A DNA stretch of 64,000 bases. Source: Actinomycetales bacterium (GTDB lineage Bacteria > Actinomycetota > Actinomycetes > Actinomycetales > Dermatophilaceae). Positions 37,219-45,227 of this stretch are shown piece after piece; position 1 is the first letter of the stretch, and every line of letters begins with the position of its first letter. The position numbers were made by a program, and so were the translations under genes. Under the pieces are notes generated by a model. The model saw only the letters and a list, made by a program, of their open reading frames with translations, ran no database searches and had not been told where the DNA came from. Where the stretch lies: positions 744,001 to 808,000 of the forward strand of contig JADJTP010000003.1 of the NCBI GenBank assembly GCA_016711095.1. Direction: 5' to 3'.

Positions 37219-39327
37219 GTGAGCAAAGCACCCGCCAACAGAGATCAAACGTCCGCACCGGTCCCAGCGAGTCCCGAGCACATCCGCAACGTCGTGCTCG
37301 TCGGACCCGGCGGTGCGGGCAAATCCACACTTTTCGAGCACCTGATCGCGGCGCGTGTCCCCGGCCGGCGGCCACAGGACAGCGGCCACGAGCGCTCGGT
37401 GAGCGTTGACGTCGCCTCCATCGACAGTGGCGGACTGACCGTCAACCTCATCGACACCCCCGGCTACCCGGATTTCGTCGGCGAGCTGCGAGCGGGCCTG
37501 CGCGCCGCCGACGCCGCCATCTTCGTCATCTCCGGTGCTGACGGCATCGACGGCGCCACCGCCTTGCTCTGGCAGGAGTGCGCCTCGATCGGTATGCCGC
37601 GCATCATCGCCGTCAGCAAGCTCGACATGCCCCGCTCGGACTACGCCGAGACGATCGCAACCTGTCGGCGGGTCTTCGGCGATGCCCAGCCGGTCTATCT
37701 GCCGGTGCACGCCGACGACAAAACCGTCGTCGGGTCGATGGCGCTGATCAGCCAGTATGTGGCCGACGGGTCGGGCACGCGGCGCGCGCCCGACCCTGCC
37801 GAGGCCGCGACGATCGAGGATCAGCGCGGCCCTCTCATCGAGGCGATCATCGAGGAGTCCGAGGACGACTCGCTGCTGGACCGCTATCTCTCCGGTGAGG
37901 AGGTCGACGTCGCCCAGCTCATCGCGGACACGAAGACCGCCATCGGCAAGGGCACGTTCTTCCCGGTGCTGCCGATCTCGCCGGCTACCGGCGTCGGTAT
38001 GGAGGAGATCTTCGAGCTCATCGAGTCGGCCTTCCCGTCGCCGGACTCGCGGCCCGCGCCGCTGATCACCACGCCCTCCGGCGCCGAGTTGCCCGGGCTG
38101 ACGTGCGACCCACATGGCCCACTCGTCGCCGAAGTGATCCGCACGAGCAGCGACCCCTATGTCGGGCGGCTGTCGCTGGTCCGGGTCTTCTCCGGCACGC
38201 TGCGACCTGAGGATGTCGTGCACGTCTCCGGTCACCTGGAGACCTTCCTCGGTCACCCACTGGAAGGTCACCCCGAGCACGACGACGACGAGCGGGTCGG
38301 GCCGCTGTCCTCGCCGCTCATCGACTCGTTGCGGCCCAAGGAGTTCGCGATCGCCGGAGACATCGCGCTCGTGTCCAAGCTCGCGAAGGCCGAGACCTCC
38401 GACACTCTCTCGGGCAAGGACAAGCCCGCCCTCATCGAGCCGTGGGTGCTGCCCGCGCCGTTGCTGCCGGTGGCGATTCGCGCCAAGAGCAAGGCCGACG
38501 AGGACAAGCTGGCCTCTGCCCTGCAACGGCTGGTCGCCGAAGACGTGACGATGCGCATGGAGCACAACGCCGAGACCCATCAGGTGGTCCTGTGGGTGAT
38601 GGGCCAGGCTCACATCGAGGAGTTGCTCGGGCGGCTACAGGAGCGATACGGCGTCCAAGTGGAGGCCGAGCCGTTCCGCACGGCGCTGCGCGAGACCTTC
38701 GTCAAGAAGGTCATCGTCAGGGGCCGGCATGTCAAGCAGTCCGGTGGGCACGGGCAGTATGCCGTGTGCGAACTCGAGATCGAGCCGTTGCCCCGCGGTG
38801 GCGGTTTCGAGTTCGTCGACAAGGTGGTCGGCGGTTCGGTGCCCCGCAACTTCATCCCCTCGGTGGAGAAAGGCGCCCGCGCTCAGCTCGACAAGGGAGT
38901 GCTCGCCGGCTACCCGCTCGTCGATGTGCGGGTCACCCTCTTCGACGGCAAGGCGCACTCGGTCGACTCCTCGGACATGGCCTTCCAGACGGCCGCGTCG
39001 ATGGCGCTCAAGGAGGCCGCGAATGAGTCGACGGTCGCCCTGCTCGAGCCGATCGACGCGGTCGACGTCACGGTGAGCGACGACTATGTCGGCTCGGTCA
39101 TGCAGGATCTGCGCAGCCGCCGCGGCCAGGTCCTTGGCACCGAGCCAGCTGGCCAGTCCGGCTGGACGATCGTGCACGCCGAGGTGCCGCAGACGGAGCT
39201 GTCCCGCTATCCGATCGACCTGCGCTCGGTGTCGCACGGCACCGGCTCGTTCAGCAGGCGCCAGTTGCGCTACGACTACATGCCCCCCGAGAAGGCCAAG
39301 GAGTACGCCAAGCCCAAGCACGACTGA
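37219..39327 (+). CDS. EF-G-like translation factor (EF-G2)
   Basis: A 702-residue relative of elongation factor G, the type annotated in actinobacteria as EF-G2 and distinct from the main fusA product. The GTPase domain has G1 GPGGAGKST near residue 34 and G3 DTPGYPDF, but the switch I region (RSVSVDVASID) lacks the usual EF-G sequence with its Thr, and G4 reads SKLD instead of NKxD. Domains II to V are present (MGQAHIEELLGRLQERYGVQV; FSRRQLRYDYMPPEKAKEYAK). A mycobacterial relative was reported to lack translocation activity, so the role here is open. GTG 37219 start. Confidence 0.88.
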   Translation: MSKAPANRDQTSAPVPASPEHIRNVVLVGPGGAGKSTLFEHLIAARVPGRRPQDSGHERSVSVDVASIDSGGLTVNLIDTPGYPDFVGELRAGLRAADAAIFVISGADGIDGATALLWQECASIGMPRIIAVSKLDMPRSDYAETIATCRRVFGDAQPVYLPVHADDKTVVGSMALISQYVADGSGTRRAPDPAEAATIEDQRGPLIEAIIEESEDDSLLDRYLSGEEVDVAQLIADTKTAIGKGTFFPVLPISPATGVGMEEIFELIESAFPSPDSRPAPLITTPSGAELPGLTCDPHGPLVAEVIRTSSDPYVGRLSLVRVFSGTLRPEDVVHVSGHLETFLGHPLEGHPEHDDDERVGPLSSPLIDSLRPKEFAIAGDIALVSKLAKAETSDTLSGKDKPALIEPWVLPAPLLPVAIRAKSKADEDKLASALQRLVAEDVTMRMEHNAETHQVVLWVMGQAHIEELLGRLQERYGVQVEAEPFRTALRETFVKKVIVRGRHVKQSGGHGQYAVCELEIEPLPRGGGFEFVDKVVGGSVPRNFIPSVEKGARAQLDKGVLAGYPLVDVRVTLFDGKAHSVDSSDMAFQTAASMALKEAANESTVALLEPIDAVDVTVSDDYVGSVMQDLRSRRGQVLGTEPAGQSGWTIVHAEVPQTELSRYPIDLRSVSHGTGSFSRRQLRYDYMPPEKAKEYAKPKHD

Positions 39328-39334
39328 CCACCGA

Positions 39335-39394
39335 CAGGACCCGGCCGCCCTGCGAGCGCCGCAGCCCGGTATGCCGCGCGGGGGCCGGGTCCTG
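39335..39394. terminator. 12-bp inverted repeat between convergent EF-G2 and clpB genes
   Basis: CAGGACCCGGCC (39335-39346) pairs exactly with GGCCGGGTCCTG (39383-39394), loop 36 bases. The loop contains a GTATGCCG word. Position fits a bidirectional terminator; no T-run. Confidence 0.6.
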
Positions 39395-39414
39395 CCGTCG
39401 TCCCCGGCGAGGCC

Positions 39415-42000
39415 TCACCCTCGCAGGCGGAGGGTGAGCGCGTCGGCGCTTTCGTCGCGGTCGGCGACGACCGTCGAGCCGTCATGGATCTCGCCGGCAA
39501 GCAACTCCCGAGCGAGCCGATCGCCGATCTCGCGCTGCACGAGCCGTCGCAGCGGCCGGGCGCCGTAGGCCGGGTCATAGCCCGTCACCGCCAGCCATTC
39601 CTTGGCGGCGGGGGTCACCTCGAGCGTGATCCGGCGGTCGGCCAGTCGGGCCGACAGGGCCCGCACCTGCAACTCGACGATCCGCGACAGCTCCTCGGTC
39701 GACAACGGGTCGAAGATGACGACCTCGTCCAGGCGGTTGAGGAACTCGGGCTTGAACGACGCCCGCACCAGGCCCATGACCGCCTCGCGTTTGGCGGCGT
39801 CGACCATCGTCGGGTCGACGAGCACGTGCGAGCCGAGGTTGGAAGTCATCACGAGGATCACGTTGCGGAAGTCGACCGTGCGGCCCTGCCCGTCGGTGAG
39901 ACGCCCGTCGTCGAGCACTTGCAGGAGGATGTCGAAGGTCTCCGGGTGAGCCTTCTCCACCTCATCGAGCAGCACGACCGAGTAGGGCCGCCGCCGGACG
40001 GCCTCGGTGAGCTGACCGCCCTCCTCGTAGCCGACATAGCCAGGAGGCGCGCCGATGAGGCGGGCGACGGCGTGCCGTTCGGAATACTCCGACATGTCGA
40101 GGCGCACCATCGCGCGCTCGTCGTCGAAGAGGAAGTCGGCCAGCGACTTGGCCAACTCGGTCTTGCCGACGCCGGTCGGCCCGAGGAAGAGGAATGAGCC
40201 GGTCGGCCGGTCCGGGTCGGACAGACCGGCCCGAGAACGCCGCACGGCATCGGACACGGCCCGGACCGCGTCGCCCTGGCCGATGAGCCGGGCTCCGATG
40301 AGCTGCTCCATGTTCAGCAACTTCTCGGTCTCGCCCTGCAGCAGCCGACCGGCCGGGATCCCGGTCCACGCCGAGATCACCTCGGCGATGTCGTCGGCAC
40401 CGACCCGGTCCTTGACCATCACCTCAGACCCCCCGTATGCCGCGCCGCCGCGCGCCGCCACCTCCGCCTGCTGCGCCGAGGCCAACTCCTTCTCCAAGGC
40501 GGGGATCTCGCCGTAGAGCAACCGCGCGGCCTCTTCGTAGCGCGCCTCGCGCTGTAGCCGCTCGGCCTGGGTGCGCAGGTCGTCGAGGCTCGCCTTGAGC
40601 TCCCCGACCCGGTTGAGTCCGGACTTCTCGGCCTCCCAGCGGCCGTTGAGCGCGGCGAGCTCCTCCTGCCGGTCGGCGAGGTCCTTGCGCAGCCGCTCGA
40701 GCCGCTCGACGGAGGCGGCGTCAGTCTCCTTGGCCAGGTGCAGCTCCTCCATCCGCATCCGGTCGACGGTGCGTTGGAGTTGGTCGATCTCGACCGGCGA
40801 GGAGTCGATCTCCATGCGCAGCCGCGAGGCGGCTTCGTCGACGAGGTCGATCGCCTTGTCGGGCAACTGCCGACCGGTGATGTAGCGGTCGGACAAGCTG
40901 GCGGCCGCTACGAGCGCCGAGTCCTCGATCTCCACCTTGTGGTGGGCTTCGTAACGCTCCTTGAGCCCGCGCAGGATCGCGATCGTGTCCTCCACCGACG
41001 GTTCGCCGACGAAGACCTGCTGGAAGCGTCGCTCCAGGGCCGCGTCCTTCTCGATGTGTCGGCGGTATTCGTCGAGGGTCGTGGCACCAACCATCCGCAG
41101 CTCACCGCGGGCCAGCAGCGGCTTGAGCATGTTGCTGGCGTCCATTGCGCCCTCGCCGGTCGCCCCGGCGCCGACGACGGTGTGCAGTTCGTCGATGAAC
41201 GTGATGACCTGGCCCTCGGCATTGCGGATCTCCTCGAGGACGGCCTTGAGACGCTCCTCGAACTCGCCGCGATACTTCGCTCCGGCCACCATCGCCCCGA
41301 GGTCCAGAGAGATGAGCTTCTTGCCGCGCAGGCTCTCGGGCACGTCGCCGTCGACGATGCGCTGGGCAAGCCCCTCGACAACGGCGGTCTTGCCGACACC
41401 GGGCTCGCCGATGAGCACGGGGTTGTTCTTGGTACGCCGCGAGAGGACTTGGACCACCCGGCGGATCTCCGCGTCACGGCCGATCACCGGGTCGAGCTTG
41501 CCCTCACGAGCCCGCGCGGTGAGATCGGTGCCGTACTTGGTGAGTGCGTCGAAGGTCCCCTCGGGACTCTCGGAGTCGACCGTCCGCCCGCCACGCAGAC
41601 CCGGGATCGCGGCCTCGATCTTCGCCGCGTCGAGCCCGAACCGACCCACCCTGGCCAGCGCGAGCACCAGGTGGTCGGTGGACACGTAGCTGTCACCCAT
41701 CGCGGCCATCGCCGCTCGGGCCGCCTCCAGCACGCTCATCGCGGATCGCGACAGGCCCGGCGCTGAGACACTCGACCCCGACGCGGACGGCATACCGCTC
41801 AGCATCTTCTGAGCTGCTTGAGCGGCAGCGGCCAGGGACGAGTCGGCCGCCTGAAGCAGCGCGGGCGTCGTGGTGTCGCTCTGTTCGGTGAGGGCCTTGA
41901 GCAGGTGGGCGGGCTCAGTGTGTGGGTGGCCGGCGGCTGCAGAGGCGCGGACCGCCGCGGACAATGCCTCTTGGGCCTTGGTCGTCAGCTTCAGATCCAT
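39415..42000 (-). CDS. clpB: ATP-dependent disaggregase ClpB
   Basis: Hexameric AAA+ chaperone that reactivates aggregated proteins with DnaK. The 861-residue protein starts [22 protein letters not shown]. It has the double Clp-N repeat, NBD1 (Walker [10 protein letters not shown], near residue 205), the coiled-coil middle domain (about 400-530), and NBD2 ([19 protein letters not shown]; Walker A near residue 605), ending in [18 protein letters not shown]. Upstream at 42054-42074 is a HAIR-type inverted repeat, so HspR repression is expected. Confidence 0.97.
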   Translation of the reverse strand: MDLKLTTKAQEALSAAVRASAAAGHPHTEPAHLLKALTEQSDTTTPALLQAADSSLAAAAQAAQKMLSGMPSASGSSVSAPGLSRSAMSVLEAARAAMAAMGDSYVSTDHLVLALARVGRFGLDAAKIEAAIPGLRGGRTVDSESPEGTFDALTKYGTDLTARAREGKLDPVIGRDAEIRRVVQVLSRRTKNNPVLIGEPGVGKTAVVEGLAQRIVDGDVPESLRGKKLISLDLGAMVAGAKYRGEFEERLKAVLEEIRNAEGQVITFIDELHTVVGAGATGEGAMDASNMLKPLLARGELRMVGATTLDEYRRHIEKDAALERRFQQVFVGEPSVEDTIAILRGLKERYEAHHKVEIEDSALVAAASLSDRYITGRQLPDKAIDLVDEAASRLRMEIDSSPVEIDQLQRTVDRMRMEELHLAKETDAASVERLERLRKDLADRQEELAALNGRWEAEKSGLNRVGELKASLDDLRTQAERLQREARYEEAARLLYGEIPALEKELASAQQAEVAARGGAAYGGSEVMVKDRVGADDIAEVISAWTGIPAGRLLQGETEKLLNMEQLIGARLIGQGDAVRAVSDAVRRSRAGLSDPDRPTGSFLFLGPTGVGKTELAKSLADFLFDDERAMVRLDMSEYSERHAVARLIGAPPGYVGYEEGGQLTEAVRRRPYSVVLLDEVEKAHPETFDILLQVLDDGRLTDGQGRTVDFRNVILVMTSNLGSHVLVDPTMVDAAKREAVMGLVRASFKPEFLNRLDEVVIFDPLSTEELSRIVELQVRALSARLADRRITLEVTPAAKEWLAVTGYDPAYGARPLRRLVQREIGDRLARELLAGEIHDGSTVVADRDESADALTLRLRG

Positions 42001-42053
42001 GTATGCCGCGCTCCTGGCTCCGTGGGGACTCTCTCGGGGTCAACCCCGACAAA

Positions 42054-42074
42054 CTTGAGTGTATTCCACTCAAC
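42054..42074. promoter_or_regulatory. HAIR element (HspR operator) upstream of clpB
   Basis: CTTGAGT-N7-ACTCAAC, against the established HspR consensus CTTGAGT-N7-ACTCAAG, differing only in the last base. It begins 54 bases before the clpB start. hspR itself is in this window at 47166-47639. Confidence 0.88.
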
Positions 42075-42143
42075 TTACGGGTCTGCCGCTGGTCTTACCG
42101 GCAGGCCGCCGCGAGCGGGCCCACCGGCGCTAGCGTCAGGGGC

Positions 42144-42665
42144 ATGAGCCACATCGAGGCGGTGCGCGGCGACATCACTGAGCAGCGGGTCGACGCGATC
42201 GTCAACGCGGCCAACTCTGCATTGCTCGGCGGCGGAGGCGTCGACGGCGCCATCCACCGGGCGGCCGGGCCTGAGCTGCTGCGGGAGTGCCGGGAGGTGC
42301 GGCGCACGGCATACCCCGCAGGTTTGCCGGTGGGTGAGGCGGTCGTCACCGGCGCGGGCGAGCTGCCCTGCCGATGGGTCATTCACACCGTGGGCCCCAA
42401 CTGGCATCGGGGCGAGCGCAGCGAGGCCGATCTCGCCCGATGTTTCACCCGCTCGCTCGAGGAGGCGTTGCGGGTGGGGGCACGGTCGGTCGCGTTCCCC
42501 GCGGTGAGCGCCGGTGTCTATGGCTGGGCCGAGCCGACCGTGGCGAGGGTGGCGGTGAGCGCGGTGCGAGGGCACGATCAGGCGAGCCGGCTCGAGCTGG
42601 TGCGCTTCGTCCTGTTCAACGACCGGATGTTCGACGAGGTCGAGGCCGCGCTCAAGCGAGGGTGA
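42144..42665 (+). CDS. Macrodomain protein (O-acetyl-ADP-ribose deacetylase type)
   Basis: A 173-residue single macrodomain that likely hydrolyses O-acetyl-ADP-ribose or ADP-ribose esters. The motifs are clear: VDAIVNAANSALLGGGGVDGAIHRAAG, VIHTVGPNW, and SVAFPAVSAGVYGWAEPTVARVA. Full length for the class. Convergent with the CstR-like gene, overlapping it by 14 bases. Confidence 0.94.
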   Translation: MSHIEAVRGDITEQRVDAIVNAANSALLGGGGVDGAIHRAAGPELLRECREVRRTAYPAGLPVGEAVVTGAGELPCRWVIHTVGPNWHRGERSEADLARCFTRSLEEALRVGARSVAFPAVSAGVYGWAEPTVARVAVSAVRGHDQASRLELVRFVLFNDRMFDEVEAALKRG

Positions 42666-42930
42666 TGAAGAGCTTCTCCATCAGTGCGGTGTCGACCTCG
42701 TCGTCGCCGCGATCGCGGGCCTCGGCGACGCACTGTTTGAGACCGGTCGCGATGATCGAGAACCCAGCCCGGTCCACCGCGCGTCGCACCGCGGCGAGCT
42801 GGGTGACGATGTCCTGACAGTCCCGGCCTTCTTCGATCATCCGCAGCACTCCGCCGATCTGACCCTGGGCGCGGCGCAGTCGATTGGCGAGTTTGGTCAT
42901 CTCGTCGGGTGTCAGCTCGACCTTGGTCAT
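42652..42930 (-). CDS. CstR-like persulfide-sensing repressor (CsoR family)
   Basis: A 92-residue all-helical CsoR-family protein (LANRLRRAQGQIGGVLRMIEEGRDCQDIVTQLAAV). Cys38 and Cys67 keep the 29-residue spacing of the family, but the copper-binding His expected four residues before the second Cys is Gly63. CsoR copper sensors need Cys-His-Cys, whereas CstR persulfide sensors have two Cys without the His, so this looks like CstR. It is divergent from the SQR gene, with a matching palindrome between (43000-43015). ATG 42930 start. Confidence 0.85.
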   Translation of the reverse strand: MTKVELTPDEMTKLANRLRRAQGQIGGVLRMIEEGRDCQDIVTQLAAVRRAVDRAGFSIIATGLKQCVAEARDRGDDEVDTALMEKLFITLA

Positions 42931-42999
42931 CCGGCCATCCTTCCAGGCGCTTGTGCTGCACAGCACACCCGAGCGGGGACCTTGGACCCCACGCGCGGC

Positions 43000-43015
43000 A
43001 TACCCACAGGGGTAT
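43000..43015. promoter_or_regulatory. Palindrome ATACCC-ACAG-GGGTAT, probable CstR operator
   Basis: Perfect 6-4-6 inverted repeat in the divergent region, 70 bases from the CstR-like start and 47 bases before the SQR gene. The G/C-tract flanked by AT form matches CsoR/CstR operators. Its left arm shares CGGCATAC with the abundant window-wide word. Confidence 0.75.
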
Positions 43016-43061
43016 TCTGTCAGATACGGAACCACTACGCGAGATCAAGGACAGATTCGCC

Positions 43062-44297
43062 ATGCGCACCCTCGTGATCCTCGGCGGGGGAACCGCTGGG
43101 ACGATGACCGCCAACAAGCTCCGCAGCCGCCTCGCCGACGATGAGTGGCAGATCGTCGTCGTCGACAAGGACGACGTCCACGACTATCAGCCTGGATATC
43201 TGTTCATCCCGTTCGGAATCAACACCCCGCAGCAGATCCGTCGGAGCACGCACGTCTTCCTCAAGGACGGCATCGAGCTGCTCATGTGCGAGATCCGGCG
43301 GGTGGACCCGCAGGCACGCGTGGTCCACCTGGCCAACGGGCGTGAGCTCAGCTACGACTACCTCGTGATCGCTACCGGCACCACCCCGCGCCCCGATCAG
43401 ACGCCGGGGATGCTCGGGGACGAATGGCACAAGACCGTCGGCGAGTTCTACACGTTCGAGGGAGCGATCGCGCTCAAGGCTCAGCTCGACCGGTTCACCG
43501 GCGGGCGGCTGGTCATGCACATCACCGAGATGCCCATCAAGTGCCCGGTGGCGCCGATGGAGTTCGTGTTCCTCGCCGAGGACTGGCTGCGCCGGCGTGG
43601 GCTGCGCGAGAAGACCGAGCTGGTCTACGTCACTCCGCTGGACGGCGCGTTCACCAAGCCCGTGGCCAGCCGTGAGCTGGGCGACATGCTCGCCCGTCGC
43701 GGGATCACCCTGGAGACCGACTTCATGATCGAGTCGGTCGACCAGGACGCCAAGATCATCCGCTCCTACGACGAGCGGGAGATCGCCTACGACCAGCTCG
43801 TAACCGTGCCGCTCAACATGGGCGCCGACTTCGTCGCCGAGTCGGGACTGGGCGACGAGCTCAACTACGTGCCGATCGACAAGCACACGATGCAGAGCAC
43901 GACCTACGACACGATCTTCGCCCTGGGCGACGCCGGCAACCTGCCGACCTCCAAGGCGGGCTCGGTGGCGCACTTCTCCGTCCACGTCTTCGTCGAGAAC
44001 TTCGTCGAGCTCGTCGCCGGGCGAGCCATGCTGCACTCCTTCGACGGGCACGCCAACTGCTTCGTGGAGACGGGAAGCAGGAGGGCGCTGCTGCTCGACT
44101 TCAACTACGACACCCAACCGCTCACCGGCACCTTCCCGATGCCCAAGGTCGGACCGATGAGCCTGCTCAAGGAGTCCTACGCCAACCACCTCGGCAAGCT
44201 GGCCTTCCGGCACATCTATTGGAACGTCCTGCTCCCGGGCCGACCGATGCCGTTGCCCTCGGCCATGTCGATGGCCGGAAAGCGCCCCGAAGGCTGA
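43062..44297 (+). CDS. Sulfide:quinone-oxidoreductase-like FAD protein
   Basis: A 411-residue flavoprotein: FAD loop LVILGGGTAGTMTANKLRSRL, NVYQPGYLFIP-like DYQPGYLFIPFG, YLVIATGTTPRPDQTPG, Cys161 in IKCPVAPMEFVFLAEDW (a redox Cys context in SQRs), LGDAGNLPTSKAGSVAHF, and Cys333 in ANCFVE. SQRs oxidise sulfide to persulfide or polysulfide and pass electrons to quinone. The two well-placed cysteines and the neighbouring CstR and sulfur-relay genes favour this over a type II NADH dehydrogenase. ATG 43062 chosen on homology. Confidence 0.87.
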   Translation: MRTLVILGGGTAGTMTANKLRSRLADDEWQIVVVDKDDVHDYQPGYLFIPFGINTPQQIRRSTHVFLKDGIELLMCEIRRVDPQARVVHLANGRELSYDYLVIATGTTPRPDQTPGMLGDEWHKTVGEFYTFEGAIALKAQLDRFTGGRLVMHITEMPIKCPVAPMEFVFLAEDWLRRRGLREKTELVYVTPLDGAFTKPVASRELGDMLARRGITLETDFMIESVDQDAKIIRSYDEREIAYDQLVTVPLNMGADFVAESGLGDELNYVPIDKHTMQSTTYDTIFALGDAGNLPTSKAGSVAHFSVHVFVENFVELVAGRAMLHSFDGHANCFVETGSRRALLLDFNYDTQPLTGTFPMPKVGPMSLLKESYANHLGKLAFRHIYWNVLLPGRPMPLPSAMSMAGKRPEG

Positions 44298-44339
44298 GCC
44301 CTCGCCATCCGCACCACAACCCAAGGAGAGTCACACCCC

Positions 44340-44654
44340 ATGCCCACCACCACGATCGCCGGCCGATCGGTCGACCTGGACGCCGAGGGCTTCCTCACCA
44401 ACCCCGACCAGTGGGACGAGGAGCTGGCGCAGACCCTCGCCGGCAACATCGGCATCACCCTGACCGATGCCCACTGGGTGCCGATCCGATTCTTGCGCAA
44501 AGACTTCGAGACTCAGAAGGAGACCGCGACCTTGCGCCGGATCTCCACCGTCGGTGGGATCCCGGTCAAGGAGCTCTTCGCCCTCTTCCCGGGCAAGCCG
44601 GCCAAGAAGATGTCCTACATCGCGGGCTTGCAGAAGCCCAAGGGCTGCGTCTGA
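44340..44654 (+). CDS. DsrC/TusE-like sulfur-relay protein with one conserved cysteine
   Basis: A 104-residue DsrC/TusE/DsvC-family protein ending IAGLQKPKGCV. Cys103, the penultimate residue, is the conserved sulfur-carrying CysA. CysB, 11 residues earlier in true DsrC, is Ser92 here, as in TusE-type or single-Cys carriers. The core (GRSVDLDAEGFLTNPDQWDEELAQTLAGNIGI) is typical. Likely accepts sulfane sulfur rather than serving a DsrAB sulfite reductase, none of which is visible. Between SQR and DsrE2-like genes, same strand. Confidence 0.88.
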   Translation: MPTTTIAGRSVDLDAEGFLTNPDQWDEELAQTLAGNIGITLTDAHWVPIRFLRKDFETQKETATLRRISTVGGIPVKELFALFPGKPAKKMSYIAGLQKPKGCV

Positions 44655-44699
44655 GCCCAGCCGCACCCCGACATCCCCAACGCGAGAGCTGAGTTCACC

Positions 44700-45224
44700 A
44701 TGACCGACATGATCGTCCCGTCATTCGACGACGAGACCCCAACCGGGCGCAAGCTCGCCATCATCTGTTCCAAGGGCAACCTCGACATGGCCTATCCGGG
44801 CCTCATCCTCGCCAACGCCGCCGTCGGCGAAGGCATCGAGACCCACCTGTTCTTCACCTTCTGGGGCTTCGACATCATCAACAAGGCCACGATGTCCCAC
44901 TTGAAGTTCAGCTTCGTCGGCAACACCGCGATGCACCCTCCGGGCCACGCCGGCATCGGCATCCACCACATGCTCGGCGCCCTGCCCGGGGCGACGGCAG
45001 CGGCCACCAAGATGATGAAGAAGCAGATTGCCGACCTCGACGTCCCCGACGTCCCGGAATTCCTGGACCTGCTGCACGACTCAGGGGCTCACCTGTGGGC
45101 CTGCCGGATGTCGGCCGACATGAACCAACTCACCGAGGACGACCTCTACGACGGCGTCGAGGCGATCATCTCCGCCACGGACTTCATCGAGCTCACCGAC
45201 GGTGCGCAGCTGCTGTTCATCTGA
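44700..45224 (+). CDS. DsrE2-like (DsrE/DsrF/DrsH family) sulfur carrier
   Basis: A 174-residue DsrE-family protein. Cys23 sits in ICSKGNLDMAYPGLILAN and Cys135 in LWACRMSADMNQL, the two cysteines usual for the DsrE2 type. Such proteins pass sulfur to TusA- or DsrC-like carriers. Third gene after the SQR; 45 bases from the DsrC-like stop, so probably cotranscribed. Ends three bases from the convergent histidine kinase. Confidence 0.85.
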   Translation: MTDMIVPSFDDETPTGRKLAIICSKGNLDMAYPGLILANAAVGEGIETHLFFTFWGFDIINKATMSHLKFSFVGNTAMHPPGHAGIGIHHMLGALPGATAAATKMMKKQIADLDVPDVPEFLDLLHDSGAHLWACRMSADMNQLTEDDLYDGVEAIISATDFIELTDGAQLLFI

Positions 45225-45227
45225 GGC

